From contig CBFHJJ010000006.1 of NCBI GenBank assembly GCA_965655865.1, positions 1 to 64,000 of the forward strand: a DNA stretch of 64,000 nt, written 5' to 3'. The translations under genes and the position numbers were made by a program. Numbering within the stretch: position 1 is the stretch's first letter; the number at the start of each line of letters is the position of its first letter. This document shows positions 17,357-25,116 of this stretch, in pieces. The DNA is from MAG-121220-bin8 sp965655865. GTDB lineage: Bacteria > Bacteroidota > Bacteroidia > Flavobacteriales > Flavobacteriaceae. Under the pieces are notes generated by a model. That model did no database searches. It saw nothing but the letters and a program-made list of their open reading frames with translations, and was not told the origin of the DNA.

Positions 17357-18574
17357 TTGAATAAGGAAAGAGAATTTGATGTTATTATATGGGGAGGTAC
17401 AGGATTTACAGGATCACTAGTAGTGGAGTATATTTATAATAACTATAAAAATAAAAGTCTTAAATGGGCAATTGCTGGTAGAAGTATTGAAAAATTAAAT
17501 AAAATTCGATTAAAGTTTGCTGATGATTCAATACCTGTTATTTCTGCCAACAGCGATGATTTAGTTAGTCTTCAATCAATGGTTAAAAGAACTAAGGTTG
17601 TTTGCACAACAGTCGGACCATATGCTCTGTATGGATCAAATTTGGTTAAAGCATGTGTAGAAAGTAAAACACATTATTGCGATTTGGCTGGAGAGGTTCA
17701 GTGGATTAGAAAAATGATCGACCAGTATCATCAAAAAGCTAAATCTAATAATGTTAAAATTGTTAACTGTTGTGGATTTGATTCAATTCCCTCTGATATG
17801 GGTGTCTATTTTATTTATAAAGATGCTCTAAAATTAAACAAAACCATAAGTAAAATTGAGATGAGGGTTGCTGGTGCAAAAGGTGGTATTAGTGGTGGTA
17901 CTTATGAAAGTTTGAGTAATGTGAATAAAGAAGCTCTTAAAGACAGTGAAATTTTTAAAACAGTGATTAGCCCTTATGGATTAAACCCAATAGGAGAACA
18001 AAGCGGGCCTGATAAATATGACCTTAGAAAGGTAAAATTTGATAAGACATCAAAAAATTGGATAGGTCCATTTATGATGGCTGCTATAAACACTAAGATA
18101 GTTAGAAGAAGTAATGCTTTAAGTGGGTATTTGTATGGAAAAGATTTTGAATATGATGAGGCAACTCTGGGTGGTAAAGGATTTAATGGAAGAGTAAAAA
18201 GTGTTTTAATGTCAATACCATTAGCAATTGTTATGCTTGCAAAACCTGGATCAATTATAAAGAAGATTGTTGATAAAATATTACCAAGTGCTGGTGAAGG
18301 ACCCTCAAAAAAAGATCGTGAAAATGGATATTTTAATTTTAGATTCTACGTTACTTATAAAGATGGATCCAATTCCATAGCTAAGGTTACTGGAGATAGG
18401 GACCCAGGGTACGGTTCAACATCAAAAATGCTAAGTGAATCTGCCATATGCTTAGCCCTGGATAAATTGGATAGCCTTGATGGTGTTATTACACCCTCTA
18501 CAGCAATGGGAGATAATTTACTGGAGAGGTTAGAAAATAAATCAGGATTAACTTTTAATATTAAACATTTATGA
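17357..18574 (+). CDS. Saccharopine-dehydrogenase-like oxidoreductase (trans-acting enoyl reductase family)
   Basis: The protein has 405 residues. No ATG precedes the Rossmann motif WGGTGFTG (12-19), so the TTG at 17357 is the best start. CGFDSIPSD (about 139-147) and GGTYES near 180 are typical of the SCCPDH / mycobacterial trans-acting enoyl reductase group. These bind NAD(P) and are suspected to reduce lipid or isoprenoid double bonds; few are characterised. The DUF1080 gene overlaps its stop by ATGA. It is unlikely to be a true saccharopine dehydrogenase, because a proper one lies nearby at 15934-16995. Confidence 0.83.
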   Translation: MNKEREFDVIIWGGTGFTGSLVVEYIYNNYKNKSLKWAIAGRSIEKLNKIRLKFADDSIPVISANSDDLVSLQSMVKRTKVVCTTVGPYALYGSNLVKACVESKTHYCDLAGEVQWIRKMIDQYHQKAKSNNVKIVNCCGFDSIPSDMGVYFIYKDALKLNKTISKIEMRVAGAKGGISGGTYESLSNVNKEALKDSEIFKTVISPYGLNPIGEQSGPDKYDLRKVKFDKTSKNWIGPFMMAAINTKIVRRSNALSGYLYGKDFEYDEATLGGKGFNGRVKSVLMSIPLAIVMLAKPGSIIKKIVDKILPSAGEGPSKKDRENGYFNFRFYVTYKDGSNSIAKVTGDRDPGYGSTSKMLSESAICLALDKLDSLDGVITPSTAMGDNLLERLENKSGLTFNIKHL

Positions 18575-19380
18575 AAGATGTTAAATCAACCTTTACAAGT
18601 TTAGTTGGTCTCTTAATAATATTTTGTTTTATAATTATTTATAATAATTCAGAACAAGTTGATGATATTAAAGAAATAAATGATTGGGAAACTATTTTTA
18701 ATGGTGAAGATTTTGATGGATGGGAAATTAAAATTAGGGGAGAAGAGTTAGGTAATAATTTTAAAAACACATTCAAAGTCAAAGATGGTTCCTTAAAAGT
18801 TTCTTATGAGGAATATGAAAATTTTAATGATAGATTTGGCCACATTTTTTTTACTAAATCTAAATTCAAAAATTATCATTTAAGTTTAGAATATAAATTT
18901 AGTGGAGAGCATCTTTCTGGTGCTCCAGGATGGTCAATTAAAAATAGTGGTATAATGCTACATTCTCAGCATCCATCTACTATGCTTTTAGATCAAGATT
19001 TTCCTGTTAGTTCAGAAGTCCAGCTTTTAGGAGGATTGGGAACCGGAGAAAGATCAACAGCAAATATGTGTTCACCTGGAATCGATGTTGATATTAACTC
19101 TGAAAAAGCAAAATACCACTGTGTAAATTCTAATTCTAAAACGTATCATAATGACGATTGGGTTAAAGTTGAAGTAATTGTTAAATCAAATAATATAGTT
19201 CATCATATTGTTGAAAATGATACAGTGATTTCTTATTCAAATTTAAGAGTTGGGGGTGATAAAATCCCTGAAAATTACTTAAGTAGATTAGGTGAACCTC
19301 TAGTAGATGGTTTTATTTCTCTTCAGTCTGAAGGACATCCAGTTGAATTTAAAAATATAAAAATTAAAATCTTAGATTAA
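18571..19380 (+). CDS. DUF1080 (3-keto-disaccharide hydrolase-like) membrane-anchored protein
   Basis: This 269-residue protein has an N-terminal membrane segment (about 8-26) and no clear lipobox. The DUF1080 hallmark IFNGEDFDGW is at about 42-51 and the family's jelly-roll domain runs to the end (SLQSEGHPVEFKNI near the C-terminus). The family includes secreted glycoside or keto-glycoside hydrolases and lectin-like domains, acting outside the inner membrane. The ATG overlaps the upstream reductase stop (18571-18574). Whether it works on the same pathway as the reductase is unknown. Confidence 0.8.
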   Translation: MKDVKSTFTSLVGLLIIFCFIIIYNNSEQVDDIKEINDWETIFNGEDFDGWEIKIRGEELGNNFKNTFKVKDGSLKVSYEEYENFNDRFGHIFFTKSKFKNYHLSLEYKFSGEHLSGAPGWSIKNSGIMLHSQHPSTMLLDQDFPVSSEVQLLGGLGTGERSTANMCSPGIDVDINSEKAKYHCVNSNSKTYHNDDWVKVEVIVKSNNIVHHIVENDTVISYSNLRVGGDKIPENYLSRLGEPLVDGFISLQSEGHPVEFKNIKIKILD

Positions 19381-19384
19381 TATT

Positions 19385-19402
19385 ACATTCTTTTACGAAT
19401 GT
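19385..19402. repeat. Short inverted repeat after the DUF1080 gene
   Basis: ACATTC-N6-GAATGT begins 5 bases after the DUF1080 stop. The stem is only 6 base pairs and no T-run follows, so it is a weak terminator or a chance palindrome. Confidence 0.25.
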
Positions 19403-19438
19403 TTAATTATATTTATATTAACTAAAACTAAAATTATT

Positions 19439-19939
19439 ATGAAAAAAATTTTATTATTAACATTTATCTCAGCATTATTTTTCTCTTGTGAAACAACTCC
19501 AAAAGAAGTTGAAAAAGGGCCAGCACCTGGTTATTTAGTAGCACAAGACGGTTCTAAAATAGATGCAAGAGACGCAGCCCCATCTAATTTAGCTATTTGG
19601 GAAAAATACATTGAAGCTCATAACAATAATGATTTTGAGACTATTTCTAGTATTAATCACGATTCAATTGTATTAAATCTTTGGGATGGAAGAAATTTAT
19701 TTGGAAATGAAGCTCATCTAGAGGTTTTAAAAGGATACATGGATGAATTTAGTCCAACATGGAACACCTTTTTCTCTTATACAATGCATGTTGATGGTCA
19801 AAAAGGTGATTGGGTAATCACTGGACACCAGATTGATCAAACTGTTGACGGAGAAGAACAATCAATTTCAGATATATGTGACGTATTTATTGTTGATGAA
19901 AAAATTAGAAGAATCATAGTTTATCGTAAAGAGAACTAA
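19439..19939 (+). CDS. Lipoprotein with SnoaL/NTF2-like fold
   Basis: This 166-residue protein has a lipoprotein signal sequence with the lipobox ending at Cys17 (LFFSC). After a Pro/Glu-rich linker comes a domain of about 110 residues (IWEKYIEAHNNNDF, then GYMDEFSP, then RRIIVYRKEN) that reads like an NTF2/SnoaL alpha+beta barrel. This fold appears in small-ligand-binding or polyketide-cyclase-like proteins. It is monocistronic and is closed by a strong terminator. Cell location (a membrane-anchored lipoprotein) is well supported; function is not. Confidence 0.75.
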   Translation: MKKILLLTFISALFFSCETTPKEVEKGPAPGYLVAQDGSKIDARDAAPSNLAIWEKYIEAHNNNDFETISSINHDSIVLNLWDGRNLFGNEAHLEVLKGYMDEFSPTWNTFFSYTMHVDGQKGDWVITGHQIDQTVDGEEQSISDICDVFIVDEKIRRIIVYRKEN

Positions 19940-19955
19940 TATCATTCAAAATTTT

Positions 19956-19987
19956 AAAAAAGGGGATTATATTAATCCCCTTTTTTT
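19956..19987 (+). terminator. Rho-independent terminator after the lipoprotein gene
   Basis: GGGGATTA (19962-19969) pairs with TAATCCCC (19973-19980) around a 3-base loop, followed by seven T. A-rich sequence on the other side makes it usable in both directions, so it could also close the tRNA transcript that arrives from the right. Confidence 0.88.
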
Positions 19988-19988
19988 G

Positions 19989-20062
19989 TGACCTCGGCAG
20001 GATTCAAACCTGCAACCTCTTGAGCCGTAATCAAGTGCACTATTCAGTTATGCTACGAGGCC
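19989..20062 (-). tRNA. tRNA-Arg (anticodon ACG)
   Basis: On the minus strand the acceptor stem GGCCTCG pairs with CGAGGTC, with one G-T pair and discriminator A. The D stem, the anticodon stem CTTGA/TCAAG with loop TTACGGC, and the T arm GCAGG-TTTGAAT-CCTGC are all present. Anticodon ACG (read as ICG after deamination) serves CGU, CGC and CGA codons. The CCA end is not encoded. The 3' end abuts the bidirectional terminator at 19956-19987. Confidence 0.95.
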
Positions 20063-20126
20063 AATAAAATAATCGAAATGCGAATTTAGCATTATTTTTG
20101 TAATGAAAATATATAAATCTTTTTAA

Positions 20127-20528
20127 GTGAAAAAAAATAAACCTGATAATATTGTTTTTGATACTGAAACCAACAAGTATAATGCTTCTGTTCTTCCATA
20201 TGCTAGCTCAGTTGGTGCTCCATCAATAAAAATTGAAGATAATAAGAGTTGGAAAGAAAGAGGAGTGGCAAAGGTGAACAAGAAAATTAGTTCAAAATTT
20301 AAAGAGCTCAAATTAGAATATCAAAAATTATTAGATGATTTCAAATGGAACGAATTAATATATAATTCTAAGTTTTCTTTTGAGCCAGTTATTGGGGAAA
20401 CTTATTACTTATACATTGACTCCAATAATGAATATTTTTTATCTCTAATTAACCCAAATTCTTGGACCAAAGAGTGTGTGGGAGAATTTATTCTTAATAG
20501 CGAAGGCAGGTGGATTAAATCTATTTAA
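20127..20528 (+). CDS. DUF2452 family protein
   Basis: This 133-residue soluble protein begins at a GTG (20127), since no ATG fits before the conserved KPDNIVF start. SVGAPSI (about 28-34), KVNKKISSKF and FEPVIGETYYLY are the recurrent DUF2452 segments. No catalytic motif is recognisable and no function is established for the family as far as I know. Its last 8 bases overlap the convergent threonine dehydrogenase gene. Confidence 0.75.
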   Translation: MKKNKPDNIVFDTETNKYNASVLPYASSVGAPSIKIEDNKSWKERGVAKVNKKISSKFKELKLEYQKLLDDFKWNELIYNSKFSFEPVIGETYYLYIDSNNEYFLSLINPNSWTKECVGEFILNSEGRWIKSI

Positions 20529-21435
20529 AAGCTTCTTCAAGTGTATTGTTTAATCCAAAATTTGCTTTCCAGTTCCAGTCCTCTTTAGAGATATTGTCAT
20601 TTATGTTTTTAGGCCATGTTTTGGCAATTTCATTTCTATAATCTGGTTTGTACATAACATTTCCAATGCAACCTTTTTCTTTTAATTTTAATTCTAATTC
20701 TTCTGGCGTAATGCTAAACCCAGTAATGTTATAAGATTCTTTTACATTTAAATTTTTTTTCTTTGAAGACATAAATTTAATAGTTCCTAAAATAGCATCT
20801 TCAATATACAGCATAGGAAGTCTCGTGTCTTTTTCTAAAAAACAGATATAATCCTCTCCTTTTTTTAATGATTCTATCATATCCATTACATAATCAGTTG
20901 TACCACCACCAGGCTTTGATTCGAACGAAATAATACCGGGATACCTTAAAGACCTTATGTCTAAATCAAATTTATTGTTGTAATAACTAATTAATTTTTC
21001 TCCTGAAAGTTTAGAAATTCCATAAATAGTTGAGGGATTTAAAACAGGATCTTGATTAACATTTTCAAGATTAGATTTTGTTCCAAAAACCGCAATTGAA
21101 CTGGGCCAAAAGATTTTATTTATTTTATTTGTAATAGAAATTTCAATAATATTTTGAAAACTTTCCATGTTTAATTTCCAAGAATTAAATGGGTTTTCTT
21201 CACCTTTAGCAGATAGTACGGCTACTAAATGATATATAGTATTAATTTTATATTTTTTTACAAGATTATTTAATCTATTAATATCCATTGCATTAGCAAC
21301 TTCAAAATCGCAATTTAATTTGTTTTCAGGAGATCTAATATCTGAAGCTAAAACATATATATTATTTTTAACAAAATACTTTATAAATTCCTGACCTAAT
21401 TGACCTAATGCCCCAGTAATTAATATTCTTTCCAT
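20521..21435 (-). CDS. tdh: L-threonine 3-dehydrogenase, NAD-dependent SDR/epimerase type
   Basis: This 304-residue extended SDR has Rossmann GALGQLGQE (8-16) and the active-site pair Tyr138/Lys142 in YGISK. RYPGIIS followed by PGGGTTDY (about 163-182) is diagnostic of the short-chain threonine dehydrogenase group, unrelated to the zinc MDR enzyme of E. coli. It oxidises threonine to 2-amino-3-ketobutyrate. The gene for the next enzyme, kbl, starts 41 bases away in the opposite direction, which confirms the assignment. Confidence 0.92.
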   Translation of the reverse strand: MERILITGALGQLGQEFIKYFVKNNIYVLASDIRSPENKLNCDFEVANAMDINRLNNLVKKYKINTIYHLVAVLSAKGEENPFNSWKLNMESFQNIIEISITNKINKIFWPSSIAVFGTKSNLENVNQDPVLNPSTIYGISKLSGEKLISYYNNKFDLDIRSLRYPGIISFESKPGGGTTDYVMDMIESLKKGEDYICFLEKDTRLPMLYIEDAILGTIKFMSSKKKNLNVKESYNITGFSITPEELELKLKEKGCIGNVMYKPDYRNEIAKTWPKNINDNISKEDWNWKANFGLNNTLEEAFK

Positions 21436-21476
21436 TACTAAATAAAAATTATACTTTTATTAATTAATAAATATAT

Positions 21477-22661
21477 ATGTACGAATCTATACAAAAAAGA
21501 CTTATAAAGGAATTAGATGAGGTTAAAATTTCTGGGAGATATAAACACGAAAGAATTATTAACTCTAGTCAGGGTTCAACAATTAATGTAGAGAACAGTA
21601 AAGTTTTAAATTTTTGTGCTAATAATTATTTAGGTTTAGCTTCAAACAATAAAGTTATTAAACGAGCAAAAGATACTTTAGAAAGTCATGGTTTTGGAAT
21701 GGCTTCAGTAAGATTTATATGTGGAACTCAAGATATACACAAACAGCTTGAGTTGAAAATTTCAAAATTTTTAAAAAAAGAAGATACAATATTGTATGCA
21801 GCAGCTTTTGATGCTAATGGCGGATTGTTTGAACCATTATTTAATGATCAAGATGCGATAATTAGTGATGCTTTAAATCACGCTTCAATTATTGATGGAA
21901 TTAGATTATGTAAGGCAAAAAGATTTCGTTATCAGCACAACGATATGGAAGATTTAGAACTTCAACTTAAAAATGCAAAAGATTGTAGAAATAAAATCAT
22001 AGTGACGGACGGAGTTTTTTCAATGGATGGTACAATTGCCCAACTTGACAAAATATGTGAATTAGCAAATAAACATGATGCTTTAGTTATGTCTGACGAG
22101 TGTCATTCTACTGGTTTTGTTGGACCAACTGGAAGAGGAGTTCCTGAAGAGTTAAATGTAATTGATCAAGTTGATATAATTACCGGAACTCTTGGAAAAG
22201 CTCTTGGCGGAGCTTCAGGCGGATTTACAAGTGGTCCTAAAGAATTAATAGACTTATTAAGACAAAAATCACGTCCTTATTTATTTTCAAATACTTTAGC
22301 ACCTTCAATAGTGGGAGCTTCTTTAGGAGTTTTAGATGTTTTAGAAAATGATACTTCTCATTTAAAAAAGCTAAAAGAAAATACAAAGTATTTTAGAAAA
22401 AAAATTTCAAAATTTGGTTTTGAGATTAAGCCTGGAAATCATCCAATCGTTCCTGTTATGCTTTATGATGATCATCTTGCTCAAGAAATGTCCTCTGAAC
22501 TATTAAAATTAAATATATATGTAATTGGCTTTTTTTTCCCAGTAGTCCCTAAAGGTCAGGCTAGAATCAGAGTGCAAATTTCAGCTTCTCATTCAATTCA
22601 AGATATTGATAAAGCACTGAACGCTTTTTACGAAGTCGGAAAGAAATTGAAAGTAATATAG
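21477..22661 (+). CDS. kbl: Glycine C-acetyltransferase (2-amino-3-ketobutyrate CoA ligase)
   Basis: This 394-residue PLP enzyme belongs to the alpha-oxoamine synthase family. The cofactor lysine is Lys241 in GTLGKALGG; Asp207 and His210 in DECHSTG and His135 in NHAS complete the PLP pocket. It cleaves 2-amino-3-ketobutyrate with CoA to glycine and acetyl-CoA. Together with the divergent tdh it forms the threonine-to-glycine route. The 41-base divergent spacer must hold both promoters; a TACTTTTA box near 21452 resembles TAnnTTTG. Confidence 0.95.
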   Translation: MYESIQKRLIKELDEVKISGRYKHERIINSSQGSTINVENSKVLNFCANNYLGLASNNKVIKRAKDTLESHGFGMASVRFICGTQDIHKQLELKISKFLKKEDTILYAAAFDANGGLFEPLFNDQDAIISDALNHASIIDGIRLCKAKRFRYQHNDMEDLELQLKNAKDCRNKIIVTDGVFSMDGTIAQLDKICELANKHDALVMSDECHSTGFVGPTGRGVPEELNVIDQVDIITGTLGKALGGASGGFTSGPKELIDLLRQKSRPYLFSNTLAPSIVGASLGVLDVLENDTSHLKKLKENTKYFRKKISKFGFEIKPGNHPIVPVMLYDDHLAQEMSSELLKLNIYVIGFFFPVVPKGQARIRVQISASHSIQDIDKALNAFYEVGKKLKVI

Positions 22662-22670
22662 ATTTTAGTT

Positions 22671-22820
22671 CTAATCCAAACTATTTTTTGTTATAAAATA
22701 TCTCCAGCCTAATAATAAAAATTGAAATTTTGTTGCTTTAATTGGGTCCACTCTGTTTTTAGTTAAACTTGGTAGTAAAACTTTATTAATCTTAGCTAAG
22801 ATTTTAAATATATTTTTCAT
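22671..22820 (-). CDS. Conserved small basic protein, 49 residues
   Basis: An ATG at 22820 opens a 49-residue frame ending with TAG at 22671. It begins MKNIFKILAKINKVLLPS and ends GWRYFITKNSLD. The composition is basic and amphipathic with no signal peptide. Small proteins of this LAKINK...LP...GWR...VTK pattern are frequent in Flavobacteria and are sometimes labelled SsrA-binding protein, a name not supported by size. It lies convergent to kbl (9 bases) and divergent from the antiporter. Function unknown. Confidence 0.72.
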   Translation of the reverse strand: MKNIFKILAKINKVLLPSLTKNRVDPIKATKFQFLLLGWRYFITKNSLD

Positions 22821-22865
22821 TTAATTATATATAATTCATGTGCTATCTTTACAAAAAATAAATAT

Positions 22866-23804
22866 ATGGATTTAAATACTATTTCCTTGTTAATTTTTGG
22901 CTTAACCGTCTTAATTATTGGAGGAAATTTATTATTAAAAGCCGCAGTTTCAATATCACTTAGATTTGGTATTCCTAAATTATTGATAGGGATGACAGTA
23001 GTTTCATTAGCAACTTCTGCTCCAGAGCTAATTGTTAGTATTAAATCAGCCTTAAAAGGATCACCTGACTTAGCTATTTCTAATGTTTTAGGCTCAAATA
23101 TTGCAAATCTTGGATTAGTTTTAGGAATTACAATACTATTCTCGCCTATTAGTATATCTAAAAGTGTTTATAAGAAAGAGTGGCCAATTATGATGTTTTC
23201 TGCCATTTATTTTTTTTTAGTAATACTAGATGGTGCTATTAGTAAAATAGAAGGAGGTATTTTAGTTTGTTTTTTAGTTATGACTATTTCAGCTTTGATA
23301 AAACTTCGTGACAAATCTGAAGTTGAGTTGGAAAACAGCAATGAAGATTCACTTTTAAAATCTCTTTTTATATTATTTTTTGGAGGATTGTTTCTTTTCT
23401 ATGGTTCAGAGTGGTTTATAGATGGGGCAATAATGTTAGCTAACTCTTTTGGGATTAGTGAAAGGATTATTGGAATAACTGTTGTTTCTGTTGGAACAAG
23501 TATCCCTGAACTAGTAACATCATTAGTAGCAGTTTTTAATAAAGAGAAAAGTATTTCGTTAGGTAATTTATTGGGCTCAAATATATTTAATGTTTTTGCT
23601 GTTTTAGGAATAACATCTCTATTAACTCCTTTGACTGTATTAGATCAAAATATTATAAATTATGATATTTACGTAATGTTGTTTTTTGCAGCAATAATAC
23701 TCCCTTTAATATTTTTTCCAAAAAAACTTGTTTTGGGTAGAAAAGAGGGGTTAATAATCCTGCTGTGTTACACTGTTTACATATGTCAATTACTGCTAAA
23801 CTAA
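22866..23804 (+). CDS. Calcium/sodium antiporter (CaCA family, YrbG-like)
   Basis: This 312-residue inner-membrane protein has about ten hydrophobic segments and the two inverted alpha-repeats of the CaCA family. Repeat 1 contains LATSAPELIVS and LGSNIANLG (about 50-84). Repeat 2 contains VGTSIPELVTS and LGSNIFNV (about 211-246). The paired Glu and Asn residues bind Ca2+/Na+. A hydrophilic loop near 150-160 separates the halves. It is monocistronic and closed by a strong terminator. Confidence 0.92.
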   Translation: MDLNTISLLIFGLTVLIIGGNLLLKAAVSISLRFGIPKLLIGMTVVSLATSAPELIVSIKSALKGSPDLAISNVLGSNIANLGLVLGITILFSPISISKSVYKKEWPIMMFSAIYFFLVILDGAISKIEGGILVCFLVMTISALIKLRDKSEVELENSNEDSLLKSLFILFFGGLFLFYGSEWFIDGAIMLANSFGISERIIGITVVSVGTSIPELVTSLVAVFNKEKSISLGNLLGSNIFNVFAVLGITSLLTPLTVLDQNIINYDIYVMLFFAAIILPLIFFPKKLVLGRKEGLIILLCYTVYICQLLLN

Positions 23805-23813
23805 CTTATATTA

Positions 23814-23844
23814 AAAAAAAACCCTCTATTTAGAGGGTTTTTTT
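23814..23844. terminator. Bidirectional terminator between antiporter and glnA
   Basis: ACCCTCT (23821-23827) pairs with AGAGGGT (23832-23838), flanked by a run of A on the left and T on the right. It can terminate both the rightward antiporter and the leftward glnA transcripts. Confidence 0.88.
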
Positions 23845-23862
23845 ACATTTTATATAAAAATA

Positions 23863-24873
23863 TTAAACCTTGGCTGATTTAACAGTTTTAACAATTCTTC
23901 CAGCAATCTTATAAGGATCTCCATTTGATGCAGGTCTTCTATCCTCTAACCATCCTTTCCAACCTTTTTCAACTGTAATAATTGGAATTCTTATTGATGC
24001 TCCTCTGTCAGAAATACCATAACTAAAATCATTTATTGATGCTGTTTCGTGAAGACCAGTTAACCTTTGATCATTAAATTCACCATATACACTAATATGT
24101 TCTTTAACAACAGGTCTAAATGCCTCGCAAATTGCTTCATATGTTTTTTGAGAACCACAAGTTCTTAATAATGTATTTGAAAAGTTTGCATGCATACCAC
24201 TTCCGTTCCAATCTCCTTTTATTGGTTTTGGATGATATTCAATATAATATCCGTATTTTTCAGTTATTCTATCTAATAAATATCTAGCAACCCAAATTTC
24301 ATCTCCAGCTTTTTTAGCACCTTTTGCGAATAATTGAAATTCCCATTGACCACTAGCAACTTCTTGGTTGATACCTTCAAAATTTAATCCTGCTTCAATA
24401 CATTGATCTGCGTGTTCTTCTACTAAATCACGACCGTGTGTATTTTTACCTCCAACAGAACAGTAATACATTCCTTGTGGACCTGGGTAACCACCAACAG
24501 GGAAACCTAATGGTAATAAAGTGTCGCAATCCATTATAAAATACTCTTGTTCAAATCCAAACCAAAAGTCATTATCATCATCGTCAATTGTTGCTCTAGC
24601 ATTAGATTCATGGGGAGATCCATCAGCATTTAATACCTCAGTCATAACTAAAAATCCATTAACTCTGTCAGGGTCTGGATATATTGCAACTGGTTTAAGT
24701 AAACAGTCTGAAGATCCGCCTTCAGCTTGTTTTGTAGATGAACCGTCAAATGACCAGATTGGACAGTCTTCAAGTTTTCCACTAAAATCTTCTAGGACTT
24801 TAGTTTTACTTCTCATGTTTTGGGTTGGTTTATAACCGTCCAACCAAATGTATTCTAATTTAGATTTACTCAT
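23863..24873 (-). CDS. glnA: Glutamine synthetase, class II (eukaryote-like)
   Basis: At 336 residues this is much shorter than the class I enzyme, and it shows class II motifs: YIWLDG near the start, WSFDGSST (about 40-47), WFGFEQEYF (about 104-112) and NGSGMHANFS (about 223-232). It condenses glutamate and ammonia using ATP. The adenylylation site of class I enzymes is absent, so control differs from the enteric scheme. The gene is single, with a terminator 19 bases past its stop. The ammonium transporter/PII module lies about 6 kb to the right. Confidence 0.94.
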   Translation of the reverse strand: MSKSKLEYIWLDGYKPTQNMRSKTKVLEDFSGKLEDCPIWSFDGSSTKQAEGGSSDCLLKPVAIYPDPDRVNGFLVMTEVLNADGSPHESNARATIDDDDNDFWFGFEQEYFIMDCDTLLPLGFPVGGYPGPQGMYYCSVGGKNTHGRDLVEEHADQCIEAGLNFEGINQEVASGQWEFQLFAKGAKKAGDEIWVARYLLDRITEKYGYYIEYHPKPIKGDWNGSGMHANFSNTLLRTCGSQKTYEAICEAFRPVVKEHISVYGEFNDQRLTGLHETASINDFSYGISDRGASIRIPIITVEKGWKGWLEDRRPASNGDPYKIAGRIVKTVKSAKV

Positions 24874-25102
24874 TTTATAAAAAGATTTAATAAATTATTA
24901 TCCAATAAAAATAAAATATATTATTGATTTTAAGCGATTTAACTTTTCAAAAGATATAAACAGAATTCATTTTTATCAATATTGTATTTTTTTATAATAT
25001 TTTTTTTCTTTTTAATAAATTTTAGATAAAAAATTGAGTTTTTGATATTTTTTTATAAAATTATTTAGTTCAAATAAAATTTTAAATCCTTACCATTACT
25101 TG

Positions 25103-25110
25103 TATCTTTG
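25103..25110 (+). promoter_or_regulatory. Candidate -7 box of the purM-prfA-pyrF operon
   Basis: TATCTTTG matches TAnnTTTG, 6 bases before the purM ATG at 25117, so transcription would start at or beside the start codon and the message would be nearly leaderless. No clear -33 TTTG is seen. The rest of the 243-base divergent spacer from glnA holds only A/T-rich sequence. Confidence 0.45.
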
Positions 25111-25116
25111 TTTTAG

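Noticed and set aside
24949..24957. Minus-strand TATCTTTTG upstream of glnA as a promoter
   Set aside because: One base too long for TAnnTTTG and without a -33 element. Similar strings are common in this spacer.
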